Shown here: positions 50,226 through 58,549 of the stretch, piece after piece
How the letters are laid out: every line of letters begins with the position of its first letter
How positions within the stretch are numbered: the stretch's first letter is position 1
DNA from: Pseudomonas frederiksbergensis
GTDB lineage: Bacteria > Pseudomonadota > Gammaproteobacteria > Pseudomonadales > Pseudomonadaceae
Length of the DNA stretch: 64,000 nt
Reading direction: 5' to 3'
Assembly: GCF_003732705.1 (NCBI RefSeq)
Contig: NZ_MOBR01000040.1
Span: 434,001-498,000 of the forward strand
Program-made: the position numbers and the translations under genes
The notes under the pieces: model-generated
Told to the model about the DNA's origin: nothing
The model's database searches: none
The model's input: the letters and a program-made list of their open reading frames with translations, nothing else

Positions 50226-50627
50226 TTAGAGCAACACGGTTCTAAAAGTCGGACTAATCATCAGCAATAACGAACAGACTAAGCCGATGATCCACACCAG
50301 GCTGCGCTGCCAGGCAAGATCGCCCCAGTAACACAGCAAATAAATGACGCGCGTGATCACAAAGATGATCGCCAGAGAATCAATCAGCCACCCCTGGGTT
50401 TGCGTGGTGTGCGCCATCAACACCCCCACCGCAAATAATATGAACGCCTCGAAACAATTTTGATGGGCCGCCACTGCCCTGGCGCCGAAGCCAGTCAATT
50501 GCGCCTGTTGCTGGCGCGGCAAGTGATTGTTGTACCCGCCCTGCTCTTTCATGGCTTTGGCCACGGGCATACGGGCCACGTAGATCAGCAATGCACTGAT
50601 AAACACACACCAGAACGGAATACTCAT
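50226..50627 (-). CDS. MAPEG-family membrane protein
   Basis: Four-helix inner-membrane protein of 133 aa of the MAPEG family (related to microsomal glutathione transferases). The family segment HQNCFEAFILFAVGVLMAH is clear. Bacterial members are mostly uncharacterised; some bind glutathione or lipids. It starts at ATG 50627, which shares its A with the stop of the DUF599 gene (TGATG), so the two are translationally coupled. Function in the pair is unknown. Confidence 0.87.
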   Translation of the reverse strand: MSIPFWCVFISALLIYVARMPVAKAMKEQGGYNNHLPRQQQAQLTGFGARAVAAHQNCFEAFILFAVGVLMAHTTQTQGWLIDSLAIIFVITRVIYLLCYWGDLAWQRSLVWIIGLVCSLLLMISPTFRTVLL

Positions 50628-51364
50628 CAAGCGGCCTCTTTGTTGGCTTCAGGCAATGGCGCCTCTGTAGGGGTATAGACCATCACGTCGAGAACATCGG
50701 AATGAAATTCCCGGCGATACAAAACCAGTACGACGCCAGCGCTCATCAACATGAACAACCAAGGGCTGACAAACCACGCCAGCATGGTCATGCCGAAATA
50801 GTAAGACCGCAGGCCGAAGTTGAACTGGTTGGCCGCCATCGAAATCACCCGCGCCGCGCGAGCCGCAAAGGCTTTGCGCTCCTGCTCGGAAACATGCCGT
50901 TCGCCGATCATGGGGGCCGAGCCGACCAGAATCGCCGCGAAGTTGTACTGGCGCATGCACCAGCTGAACGTGAAGAACGCATAGACAAACACCAGCGCCA
51001 GGCACAGCAACTTGATCTCCGACATGCCCTGGGACGCTTGCTGGACCATGGGAATATCCGCCAGCAACGAAACGGCCCTCTCGGAAGCGCCGAGTACCGT
51101 GAGAATGCCCGCCAGGATAATCAGCGTGCTGGAGGCGAAGAACGAGGCGTTGCGCTCCAGATTGCCGATCACACTGGCATCGGCGATGCGGTTGTCCCGC
51201 AGCAGCATGCGACGCATCCAGTCTTCGCGGTACAGATGCAGCACGCTGGCCAGGCATGCGGTATCGCGGGCCTTCCACGACGCATAACGGGTGTAGCCAG
51301 CCCAACAGATGACGAACCAGAGGACGGCGAACAGGTGGATCAGGTTGGTGTGAATAAATGACAT
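50627..51364 (-). CDS. DUF599 membrane protein
   Basis: Inner-membrane protein of 245 aa matching DUF599, with about four hydrophobic segments. It starts HTNLIHLFAVLWFVICWAGYTRY and has the family-typical RNASFFASSTLIILAGILTVLGA and FNFGLRSYYFGMTMLAWFVSPW. No function is known for the family. It overlaps the MAPEG gene by one base and so forms a two-gene membrane unit. Another DUF or signal sequence is not seen. Confidence 0.87.
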   Translation of the reverse strand: MSFIHTNLIHLFAVLWFVICWAGYTRYASWKARDTACLASVLHLYREDWMRRMLLRDNRIADASVIGNLERNASFFASSTLIILAGILTVLGASERAVSLLADIPMVQQASQGMSEIKLLCLALVFVYAFFTFSWCMRQYNFAAILVGSAPMIGERHVSEQERKAFAARAARVISMAANQFNFGLRSYYFGMTMLAWFVSPWLFMLMSAGVVLVLYRREFHSDVLDVMVYTPTEAPLPEANKEAA

Positions 51365-51612
51365 GGCGTGCTGGTAACTGGAGTGAGTGATGGAATCAAA
51401 CTAAGCGCGATCCTTTGATGCAATGGCGCTGGACTCAGGATACGACGCACACCCCAGAAAAAGGACACTGTTGTTTATCAATTTCTATCAGCCAGCTCTC
51501 AGTAATAGCTGTCAGGTTTGACAGCTATCCCGCTTTCATCTTGATAAATACTCTGGAAGCGTTCCGCTCAAGCCACGCGTGGTGCGTGCATGGACGCGGA
51601 GGGAGAAACAAA

Positions 51613-52851
51613 ATGTCTTATGAAATGAAGGCACCCTGGCAAATAACAGCTGTTGAGGGAATTGATCCAACTTTCGCGGACAAGGGCGTAGCGCACGACT
51701 TTCCTCTTGGCACCGTACTGATCAAAATTGTGGGCAGGCGACCTGATGGACGCATCCTGTTGGTTACCTCCCGAAACTACCAACAACGGCTGGACTTTCA
51801 AGTCATCCAACTCATGGAGGATGGTTCGTTTGACCTTTCTTTTGCTCAAGACGGAATACTGAGCGGTGGATTCAAGGATGGGGCCCAAGCCTACACCTAT
51901 GGAGCACAGCTATTCCCGGACGGCAGAATCCTGCTCATCGGAACTCACTACGGTGACATTGAATACCTGGCCTTCGGACGGTATTTGGCCGATGGGACGC
52001 CGGATGCAACCTTTGGCGATAACGGAGTCGTCTTGAGACCCCGATCCAGCGTCTCGGGCCATCACCTGCCCGCGCTTTCACACCTCGTTGACACCCCTCG
52101 AACGAACACAGCGATTGGTCCGAATGATGAAATCATCATGGCCTCGGGAAGCGGAATCAGTCGATATGACCGACACGGTGAAGTCGACCTTTCCTTCAAT
52201 GGCACCGGCAATGTGACCCCAAGCTTTAACATCACGGACATCGGCATAGCACGAAACGGCAGCATGACGCTCGTTGGCCACAACACGTATGGCGAAGCGG
52301 TCATGGCACGCTATCGCGCCAATGGGTCGCTGGAAGAGAGTTTTGGCAACCATGGCGAAATAAAAGTTCGAGTCAACGACACGGATTCTCGCTTCACATC
52401 CCTATTGTTACGCGACGATGGCAGTCTGTTTGCAGCAGGCGTGATGGATGACGTTTTCGGGGATATTTGGGGCGAGAGGCGTCGAGGTTTTCTCACCGCC
52501 TACAACGCTAACGGCCAGCCCAATCTGGTGTTCGGAGGTGGAAGACCGGTCATCAGCCTGATCCCCAGCAAGCAACCAAACGTATGGAACGATATTGGCG
52601 GGTCTCCCGAAGACGGCATTGTCGTGGTCGGATATGCGGGCCGAATTGGCTCCGAGGAAACGTTGATCGGCCGGTATCGGGCCACGGGCGAAGTTGATCT
52701 CTCGTTTGGCACTCACGGCTTTTTGCAAACGGATATTGGATTCCAACGCGAGCTATGGGAGTCGGTTGTTGTGCAACCTGATCGCAAAATCATTGCATGC
52801 GGTGATGTTTTTGTTTGGGTCAGAGGATGTCTTGCCCGCTTTCTGGCATAG
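51613..52851 (+). CDS. Delta-60 repeat beta-propeller protein (seven repeats)
   Basis: Protein of 412 aa built from seven delta-60 repeats. Each has the hallmark D..F...G (as DLSFGTHGF) near residues 18, 74, 131, 192, 241, 304 and 362, about 57 residues apart, with FPDGRILLIG-like strands between. The repeats probably form a seven-bladed propeller. No signal peptide or membrane helix is seen, so export, if any, would use another route. GGAG lies before ATG 51613; the longer open frame upstream is unlikely. Sequence is less GC-biased than neighbours, which suggests gene transfer. Function unknown. Confidence 0.85.
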   Translation: MSYEMKAPWQITAVEGIDPTFADKGVAHDFPLGTVLIKIVGRRPDGRILLVTSRNYQQRLDFQVIQLMEDGSFDLSFAQDGILSGGFKDGAQAYTYGAQLFPDGRILLIGTHYGDIEYLAFGRYLADGTPDATFGDNGVVLRPRSSVSGHHLPALSHLVDTPRTNTAIGPNDEIIMASGSGISRYDRHGEVDLSFNGTGNVTPSFNITDIGIARNGSMTLVGHNTYGEAVMARYRANGSLEESFGNHGEIKVRVNDTDSRFTSLLLRDDGSLFAAGVMDDVFGDIWGERRRGFLTAYNANGQPNLVFGGGRPVISLIPSKQPNVWNDIGGSPEDGIVVVGYAGRIGSEETLIGRYRATGEVDLSFGTHGFLQTDIGFQRELWESVVVQPDRKIIACGDVFVWVRGCLARFLA

Positions 52852-52888
52852 CTATTACTCTCAGCTTTCAGCCATTCGACGTTATAAA

Positions 52889-52920
52889 AAATGCCCCGTA
52901 TCGATTGATACGGGGCATTT
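52889..52920. terminator. Bidirectional intrinsic terminator
   Basis: Perfect 14-bp stem AAATGCCCCGTATC (52889-52902 with 52907-52920) around GATT, flanked by A and T runs, between the delta-60 gene and the convergent BrnQ gene. Confidence 0.93.
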
Positions 52921-52960
52921 CTGTTTCAGCCTGTTGCCCGCTTGTGGCGAGCGCTCGGGT

Positions 52961-54274
52961 TTATGCCAGGGCTTCGTCGCGCTTGCCGAGTATGCGGTCA
53001 CACGCAGCGGCCACGACCAGGGTCATGACCGACGGCACCAGCCACGCCAGACCTTGCTCGCTCAACGGCAGGTGCGACAGTTGCGTCGGCATCCAGTCCG
53101 CCAGGCCTGCACCCTTGAGCGCATCGATCAGGCCGAAGATGAACGACACCAGCATCACCGGACCGACGATGCGGCGCTGATCACGCCAAAAGTCCTTGCA
53201 GAAGCTCAGGGCGACCAGGGCGATGCACGGCGGGTAGATCGCGGTCAGCACCGGGATCGAGAACGCGATCAGCTTGGTGAGGCCCAGGTTGGACACAAAC
53301 AGCGAGAACACCGCCAGAATTATGACCAGGGTCTTGTAGGACAACGGCAACACCCGGCTGAAGTATTCGGCACAGGCGCAGGTCAGACCGACCGCCGTGA
53401 CCAGGCAGGCCAAGGAGATCAACACCGCAAGGAAACCGCTGCCCAGCGAACCGAAGGTGTGTTGCACGTAGGCGTGCAGGACGGCCGCACCGTTCGCAGC
53501 ACCGGCGGCCACTTCATGGCTGCCCGAACCGAGGCGGAACAGGCTGACGTACACCAGCGCCAGACCGACGCCGGCAATCATCCCGGCAATGATCGCGTAA
53601 CGGGTGATCAACGCGGGCGACTCGACGCCACGGGAGCGGATCGCGTTAACGATGACGATGCCGAACACCAGCGCGCCGAGGGTATCCATGGTCAGGTAAC
53701 CATTGATGAAGCCCTGGGAGAACGGTGCCGCCATATATTCAGGCGTAGCCACGCCGATATCACCGGCCGGCAAGGCGAATGCGGCAATGCCGAGCACGGC
53801 CAGGGCGATGATCTTCAGCGGTGCGAGGAAACGTCCTACGGTGTCCAGCAAACGGCCCGGGTAGAGCGAGATGAAGAACACCAGCAGGAAGTACACCGAG
53901 CTGTAGAGAAACAGCGCCAGCGGGCTCTCACCGGTCAGCGGCGCCAGGCCCACTTCGAAGGACACAGTGGCGGTGCGTGGCGTAGCGAACAACGGGCCGA
54001 CGGCCAAGTAGCACGCAGCGGCCAGCAAGCCACCGGCGACTTTACCGATCGGGCTGCTCAACGCATCCATTGCACCGCCAACCTTGGCCAGGGCGACAAC
54101 GGTGATCACCGGCAGACCGACCGCCGTGATCAGAAAACCCAGCGCCGCCATCCAGACATTAGGCCCGGACTGCAAACCGACGATAGGCGGGAAGATGATG
54201 TTGCCAGCCCCGACAAACAGGGCAAACGTCATAAAACCAAGTGCCAGGATGTCCTGGCCTTTCAACACTTTCAT
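52961..54274 (-). CDS. brnQ: Branched-chain amino acid carrier, BrnQ/BraB family
   Basis: Secondary carrier of 437 aa for leucine, isoleucine and valine, driven by sodium or protons. About twelve hydrophobic segments. The start LKGQDILALGFMTFALFVGAGNIIFPP is highly characteristic of BrnQ/BraB. Further typical stretches are FGIVIVNAIRSRGV and CLVTAVGLTCACAEYFS. In P. aeruginosa recall the same carrier (braB) lies near sucD, as here. It is probably monocistronic. Confidence 0.93.
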   Translation of the reverse strand: MKVLKGQDILALGFMTFALFVGAGNIIFPPIVGLQSGPNVWMAALGFLITAVGLPVITVVALAKVGGAMDALSSPIGKVAGGLLAAACYLAVGPLFATPRTATVSFEVGLAPLTGESPLALFLYSSVYFLLVFFISLYPGRLLDTVGRFLAPLKIIALAVLGIAAFALPAGDIGVATPEYMAAPFSQGFINGYLTMDTLGALVFGIVIVNAIRSRGVESPALITRYAIIAGMIAGVGLALVYVSLFRLGSGSHEVAAGAANGAAVLHAYVQHTFGSLGSGFLAVLISLACLVTAVGLTCACAEYFSRVLPLSYKTLVIILAVFSLFVSNLGLTKLIAFSIPVLTAIYPPCIALVALSFCKDFWRDQRRIVGPVMLVSFIFGLIDALKGAGLADWMPTQLSHLPLSEQGLAWLVPSVMTLVVAAACDRILGKRDEALA

Positions 54275-54515
54275 TAAGGAAATACCACACTACTGAATCG
54301 GAATTTAGAGAGGGATTTCCCTGTTGGGTGAGGGAAATGCTGTCGATCCGTATAGGACCAACCCGTTTAGCGCGGAGCGGCCTTGTGAGCTGCGGACGCA
54401 AAAATGGCTGCTAGCCTAACGAATTTGCCCGACGAACGCACTGTTAGAGGGCGAACTATCCGATACGCGACATTTCCGTGTCGCGTTTACATATCTAATT
54501 TTCCACCTCAGGTCA

Positions 54516-54627
54516 GATCGTTCCCACGCTCTGCGTGGGAATGCATCCCGCGACGCTCTGCGTCGCATTCGAAGGCGGAACGCGGAGCGTCCCCGGCGGC
54601 ATTCCCACGCAGAGCGTGGGAACGATC
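54516..54627. repeat. REP pair, family 2
   Basis: Inverted arms GATCGTTCCCACGCTCTGCG and the complement ending at 54627, with inner GACGCTCTGCGTC palindromes. It lies between brnQ and sucD. Confidence 0.9.
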
Positions 54628-54640
54628 ATCCAGAAACAAC

Positions 54641-54664
54641 AAAGGCCACCCGAAGGTGGCCTTT
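54641..54664 (-). terminator. Intrinsic terminator of the suc operon
   Basis: Ten-bp perfect stem AAAGGCCACC with GGTGGCCTTT around a CGAA tetraloop, 30 bases past the sucD stop. The following T-run on the minus strand is short. Confidence 0.85.
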
Positions 54665-54694
54665 GTCTGGTGAAGCGTCAGCTAAGCGCGAGGC

Positions 54695-55576
54695 TTATTT
54701 GATCGCCCAACCGGTCAGCTCGGACAAAGCCTTGCCGATGTCTGCCAGCGAACGCACGGTTTTAACGCCTGCGTCTTCCAGGGCAGCAAACTTCTCGTCT
54801 GCAGTGCCTTTGCCGCCAGAGATGATTGCGCCAGCATGGCCCATGCGCTTGCCTGCAGGGGCAGTCACACCAGCGATGTAGGAAACAACCGGCTTGGTCA
54901 CGTGTGCCTTGATGTAGGCAGCCGCTTCTTCTTCAGCCGAACCGCCGATCTCACCGATCATGACGATCGCTTCGGTCTTCGGGTCTTCCTGGAACAGCTT
55001 CAGGATGTCGATGAAGTTCGAACCCGGGATCGGGTCACCACCGATGCCGACGCAAGTCGACTGACCGAAACCGGCGTCAGTAGTCTGCTTGACAGCTTCG
55101 TAGGTCAGGGTGCCGGAACGGGAAACGATACCGACCTTGCCTGGCAAGTGAATGTGACCTGGCATGATGCCGATCTTGCATTCGCCTGGAGTAATCACGC
55201 CTGGGCAGTTAGGACCGATCAGGACTACGCCCAGCTCGTCGCACTTGACCTTGGCATCCAGCATATCCAGGGTAGGAATGCCTTCAGTGATGCAAACGAT
55301 CAGCTTGATGCCGCCGAACGCTGCTTCCAGGATGGAGTCTTTGCAGAAAGGAGCTGGAACGTAGATCACGCTGGCGGTGGCGCCAGTGGCAGCTACAGCA
55401 TCTTTCACGGTGTTGAACACTGGCAGACCCAGGTGCTCGGTGCCGCCTTTACCAGGAGTTACGCCGCCAACCATCTTGGTGCCGTATTCGATGGCTTGCT
55501 GGGTGTGGAAACTACCTTGCGAACCGGTAATACCCTGGCAGATAACTTTGGTGTCTTTATTGATCAGGACGCTCAT
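54695..55576 (-). CDS. sucD: Succinyl-CoA ligase, alpha subunit
   Basis: Alpha subunit of 293 aa of the TCA-cycle enzyme that makes succinate and ATP/GTP from succinyl-CoA. It has the N-terminal CoA-binding Rossmann domain (CQGITGSQGSFHTQQAI) and the conserved GVVLIGPNCPGVITPGE. The phosphohistidine is in KRMGHAGAIISGGKG. Its ATG shares one base with the sucC stop (TAATG), coupling the two subunits. Last gene of the sdh-suc block. Confidence 0.97.
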   Translation of the reverse strand: MSVLINKDTKVICQGITGSQGSFHTQQAIEYGTKMVGGVTPGKGGTEHLGLPVFNTVKDAVAATGATASVIYVPAPFCKDSILEAAFGGIKLIVCITEGIPTLDMLDAKVKCDELGVVLIGPNCPGVITPGECKIGIMPGHIHLPGKVGIVSRSGTLTYEAVKQTTDAGFGQSTCVGIGGDPIPGSNFIDILKLFQEDPKTEAIVMIGEIGGSAEEEAAAYIKAHVTKPVVSYIAGVTAPAGKRMGHAGAIISGGKGTADEKFAALEDAGVKTVRSLADIGKALSELTGWAIK

Positions 55577-56742
55577 TATTTGCCCTCCGCAGCTTTGACA
55601 ACTTGTTGAGCAGCGTCGGTCAGGCTGGTAGCAGCGATGATGTTCAAACCGCTTTCTGCCAGTACTTTAGCGCCCAGCTCAGCGTTGTTGCCTTCAAGGC
55701 GAACAACAACCGGGATTTTCACGCCGACTTCTTTCACTGCACCGATGATGCCTTCGGCAATCATGTCGCAACGAACGATGCCGCCGAAGATGTTGACCAA
55801 TACTGCAGCGACGTTAGTGTCGGACAGGATGATCTTGAACGCTTCGGTAACGCGTTCTTTGGTAGCACCGCCGCCCACGTCGAGGAAGTTGGCTGGTTTG
55901 CCGCCATGCAGGTTGACGATGTCCATGGTACCCATGGCCAGGCCAGCACCGTTGACCATGCAACCGATGTTGCCTTCCAGTGCTACGTAGTTCAGTTCGA
56001 ACTTGGCAGCGTGCGCTTCGCGCGGATCGTCTTGCGACGGATCGTGGAAAGTCTTCAGCTTAGGCTGACGGTACATGGCGTTGGCGTCGATGTTGATCTT
56101 GGCATCGAGGCAATGCAGATCGCCGTCAGCCTTGATCACCAGCGGGTTCACTTCCAGCAGAGCCAGGTCGTGATCCTTGAACAGCTTGGCCAGACCTACG
56201 AAGATCTTGGCGAACTGAGCAACTTGCTTGCCTTCCAGGCCCAGCTGGAATGCCAGCTCGCGACCCTGGAATGGCTGAGCGCCAACCAGTGGATCGATAG
56301 TGGCTTTCAGGATTTTTTCTGGAGTGTCGTGAGCGATTTTCTCGATGTCCACGCCACCCTCGGTGGAAGCCATGAACACGATGCGACGGCTCGAACGGTC
56401 AACGACAGCGCCCAGGTACAGCTCTTTAGCGATATCAGTGCACGATTCAACCAGGATCTTGGTGACTGGCTGACCATTGGCATCAGTCTGGTAAGTCACC
56501 AGACGCTTGCCCAACCACTGTTGAGCGAATGCTTTGGCGTCTTCTTTGCTGCGAACCAGCTTAACGCCGCCCGCTTTACCGCGACCACCTGCGTGAACCT
56601 GGGCTTTGACAACCCATTCGGTCCCGCCGATTTTGTCGCACGCTTCTGCTGCTGCTTCCGGGGTGTCTACGGCGAAACCCTGGGATACTGGCAGGCCGTA
56701 CTCAGCGAACAGCTGCTTACCCTGATACTCGTGAAGATTCAT
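55576..56742 (-). CDS. sucC: Succinyl-CoA ligase, beta subunit
   Basis: Beta subunit of 388 aa with an ATP-grasp nucleotide domain and a CoA-ligase domain. The start MNLHEYQGKQLFAEYGLPV and KAQVHAGGRGKAGGVKL are family hallmarks; GNIGCMVNGAGLAMGTMD and NIFGGIVRCDMIAEGI carry the rest. It precedes sucD with one-base overlap. The 200-base gap to lpd upstream suggests some separate expression. Confidence 0.97.
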   Translation of the reverse strand: MNLHEYQGKQLFAEYGLPVSQGFAVDTPEAAAEACDKIGGTEWVVKAQVHAGGRGKAGGVKLVRSKEDAKAFAQQWLGKRLVTYQTDANGQPVTKILVESCTDIAKELYLGAVVDRSSRRIVFMASTEGGVDIEKIAHDTPEKILKATIDPLVGAQPFQGRELAFQLGLEGKQVAQFAKIFVGLAKLFKDHDLALLEVNPLVIKADGDLHCLDAKINIDANAMYRQPKLKTFHDPSQDDPREAHAAKFELNYVALEGNIGCMVNGAGLAMGTMDIVNLHGGKPANFLDVGGGATKERVTEAFKIILSDTNVAAVLVNIFGGIVRCDMIAEGIIGAVKEVGVKIPVVVRLEGNNAELGAKVLAESGLNIIAATSLTDAAQQVVKAAEGK

Positions 56743-56942
56743 GCTTATTACCGTCTTCGTTAGGTACTGCGCATTCGGTGCTGCACTTATTCAAGTGCCG
56801 CACCACCTGTGACTGCTGCTTGCGTAGGTGTTCCGGATAACCGGTGAGACTACGCAAGGCTGCGTCCGGCGGACATTCCGCGGTGAGTCTTGCACGCAAG
56901 GCTCACGACGGGCCTTCCGCCGTGGTTTCTTATTGTCTGGTC
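56743..56942. other. Structured lpd-sucC intergenic region
   Basis: A 200-base non-coding gap inside the suc block with several GC-rich imperfect palindromes (for example GGCCTTCCGCCG, CTTGCGTAGG with CTACGCAAGG). It may hold an lpd terminator, an internal sucCD promoter or an RNA processing site. No gene was found in it. Confidence 0.5.
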
Positions 56943-58379
56943 TTAACGCTTCTTGCGGTTGGCGATGTGAATGGCGCCGCCATTCACTGCCAGAGCAGCT
57001 TCGTGCAAGGCTTCGGACAGGGTCGGATGGGAGAAAACCATCATGCCCAGGTCTTCGGCACTGGTGCCGAATTCCATACCGATCGCGCCCTGCTGAACCA
57101 GTTCTGCAGCGCTCGGGCCAATCACGTGGACGCCCAGTACGCGGTCAGTCTTGGCATCAGCAATGACTTTCACGAAACCGCCGGTGTCGTTGGCTGCCAT
57201 GGCACGGCCACTAGCTGCGAACGGGAAAGTGCCGACGTTAACTTCAACGCCTTCAGCTTTCAAGGTTTGCTCGGTTTTGCCGACCCACGCGATTTCCGGG
57301 TGAGTATAAATAACAGACGGGATCAGGTCATAGTTGATCTGGGCTTTGTGGCCCTTGATGCGCTCTACAACCATGATGCCTTCTTCGGACGCCTTGTGCG
57401 CCAGCATCATGCCGCGAACCACGTCACCGATTGCGAAAACGCCCGGAACGCTGGTTGCGCACTGGTCGTCAACGAAAACGAAACCACGTTCGTCGATGTT
57501 CACGCCGCTGTCAGCTGCCAACAGCTCGGTGGTCACTGGACGGCGACCAACGGCAACAATCAGCTTGTCGAACGTGATGCTCTGTTCGCCATTGGCATCG
57601 GTGTAGTTCACAACGACTTCGTCGCCATTCACTTTGGAACCGGTGACGCGAGCGCCCAGCTTGATGTCCAGACCTTGTTTGGTCAGGGTTTTGTAGGCTT
57701 CTTTGGAAACGGCTTCGTCAGCGGCTGGCAGGAACTTCTCCAGTGCTTCCAGAACCACGACTTCAGAACCCAGACGCGACCAGACCGAACCCAGTTCCAG
57801 ACCGATCACGCCAGCGCCGATCACGCCCAGACGCTTAGGTACGGCCGCGAATTCCAGTGCGCCGGTCGAATCGACGATCACGTTCTGGTCAACCGGAGCC
57901 GGTGGAATGTCGATCGGACGCGAACCCGAAGCCAGAATCACGTTCTCGGCTTCGATGATTTCAACGGTGCCGTCTGGCTTGGTCAACTCGACTTTCTTGC
58001 CGGCCAGCAGTTTGCCGTGTCCTTGCAGGGAAGTAACGCCGTTGGCCTTGAACAGAGTGGCAACGCCAGAGGTCAGGCCTTTGACGATGTTGGCTTTACG
58101 GCCAACCATTGCTGCCACGTCCATGGTCACGCCAGCGTGATTGATACCGTGGATCGCGAAGCCTTCTTTGGCTTCCTTGTATTTCCAGGAGCTGTCCAGC
58201 AGCGCCTTGGATGGAATGCAGCCGACGTTCAGGCAAGTACCGCCCAAAGCCAGTTTGCCTTCCTTGTCGGTGTATTTCTCGATGCAGGCAGTGCTGAGAC
58301 CCAGTTGCGCTGCCTTGATGGCAGCCACGTAGCCGCCAGGGCCCGCACCAATCACTACTACGTCAAATTTCTGCGACAT
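56943..58379 (-). CDS. lpd: Dihydrolipoyl dehydrogenase (E3)
   Basis: FAD- and NAD-dependent enzyme of 478 aa that reoxidises lipoamide in the 2-oxoglutarate dehydrogenase complex and perhaps others. It has the FAD motif VVIGAGPGGYVAAIKAAQLG, the redox disulfide C49/C54 in GGTCLNVGCIPSKAL, the NAD motif GAGVIGLELGSVWSRLG and the C-terminal HPTLSEALHEA with the catalytic His-Glu pair. ATG 58379 is the family start; eleven upstream codons are in frame. Pseudomonas calls this lpdG. Confidence 0.97.
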   Translation of the reverse strand: MSQKFDVVVIGAGPGGYVAAIKAAQLGLSTACIEKYTDKEGKLALGGTCLNVGCIPSKALLDSSWKYKEAKEGFAIHGINHAGVTMDVAAMVGRKANIVKGLTSGVATLFKANGVTSLQGHGKLLAGKKVELTKPDGTVEIIEAENVILASGSRPIDIPPAPVDQNVIVDSTGALEFAAVPKRLGVIGAGVIGLELGSVWSRLGSEVVVLEALEKFLPAADEAVSKEAYKTLTKQGLDIKLGARVTGSKVNGDEVVVNYTDANGEQSITFDKLIVAVGRRPVTTELLAADSGVNIDERGFVFVDDQCATSVPGVFAIGDVVRGMMLAHKASEEGIMVVERIKGHKAQINYDLIPSVIYTHPEIAWVGKTEQTLKAEGVEVNVGTFPFAASGRAMAANDTGGFVKVIADAKTDRVLGVHVIGPSAAELVQQGAIGMEFGTSAEDLGMMVFSHPTLSEALHEAALAVNGGAIHIANRKKR

Positions 58380-58397
58380 GTAAAAGAATCCTCTTTT

Positions 58398-58541
58398 AGC
58401 TTCAAGCTTCAAGCTTCAAGCGGCAAGCCAAGCTGCATGTACCTTGCAGCCTTTAGCTTGCAGCTCATAGCCGTATGCGATACGACAAACCTCAAGCCAA
58501 GCTGTTTTTTCTTTCAGCTTGTAGCTTGAAGCTTGCCGCTG
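58398..58541. repeat. AGCTTCAAGC-type repeat pair between sucB and lpd
   Basis: AGCTTCAAGC units are repeated in tandem at 58398-58428 and again, inverted, at 58515-58541 (CAGCTTGTAGCTTGAAGCTT). The elements have a different sequence from families 1 and 2. They lie between sucB and lpd, which they separate by 170 bases, and could fold into a long stem in the operon mRNA. Confidence 0.8.
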
Positions 58542-58549
58542 CTTCTCTA

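Larger units (their letters stand above)
54275..54694. other. Promoter region of brnQ, hairpin, REP pair and sucD terminator
   Basis: A 420-base gap. The brnQ promoter should lie near 54275-54400. A perfect eight-bp hairpin ACGCGACA/TGTCGCGT occurs at 54465-54486. A family 2 repeat pair (54516-54627) and the sucD terminator (54641-54664) fill the rest. No gene is seen. Confidence 0.7.

Noticed and set aside
56844..58529. 561-codon plus-strand frame opposite lpd
   Set aside because: Antisense of a complete Lpd with all motifs.
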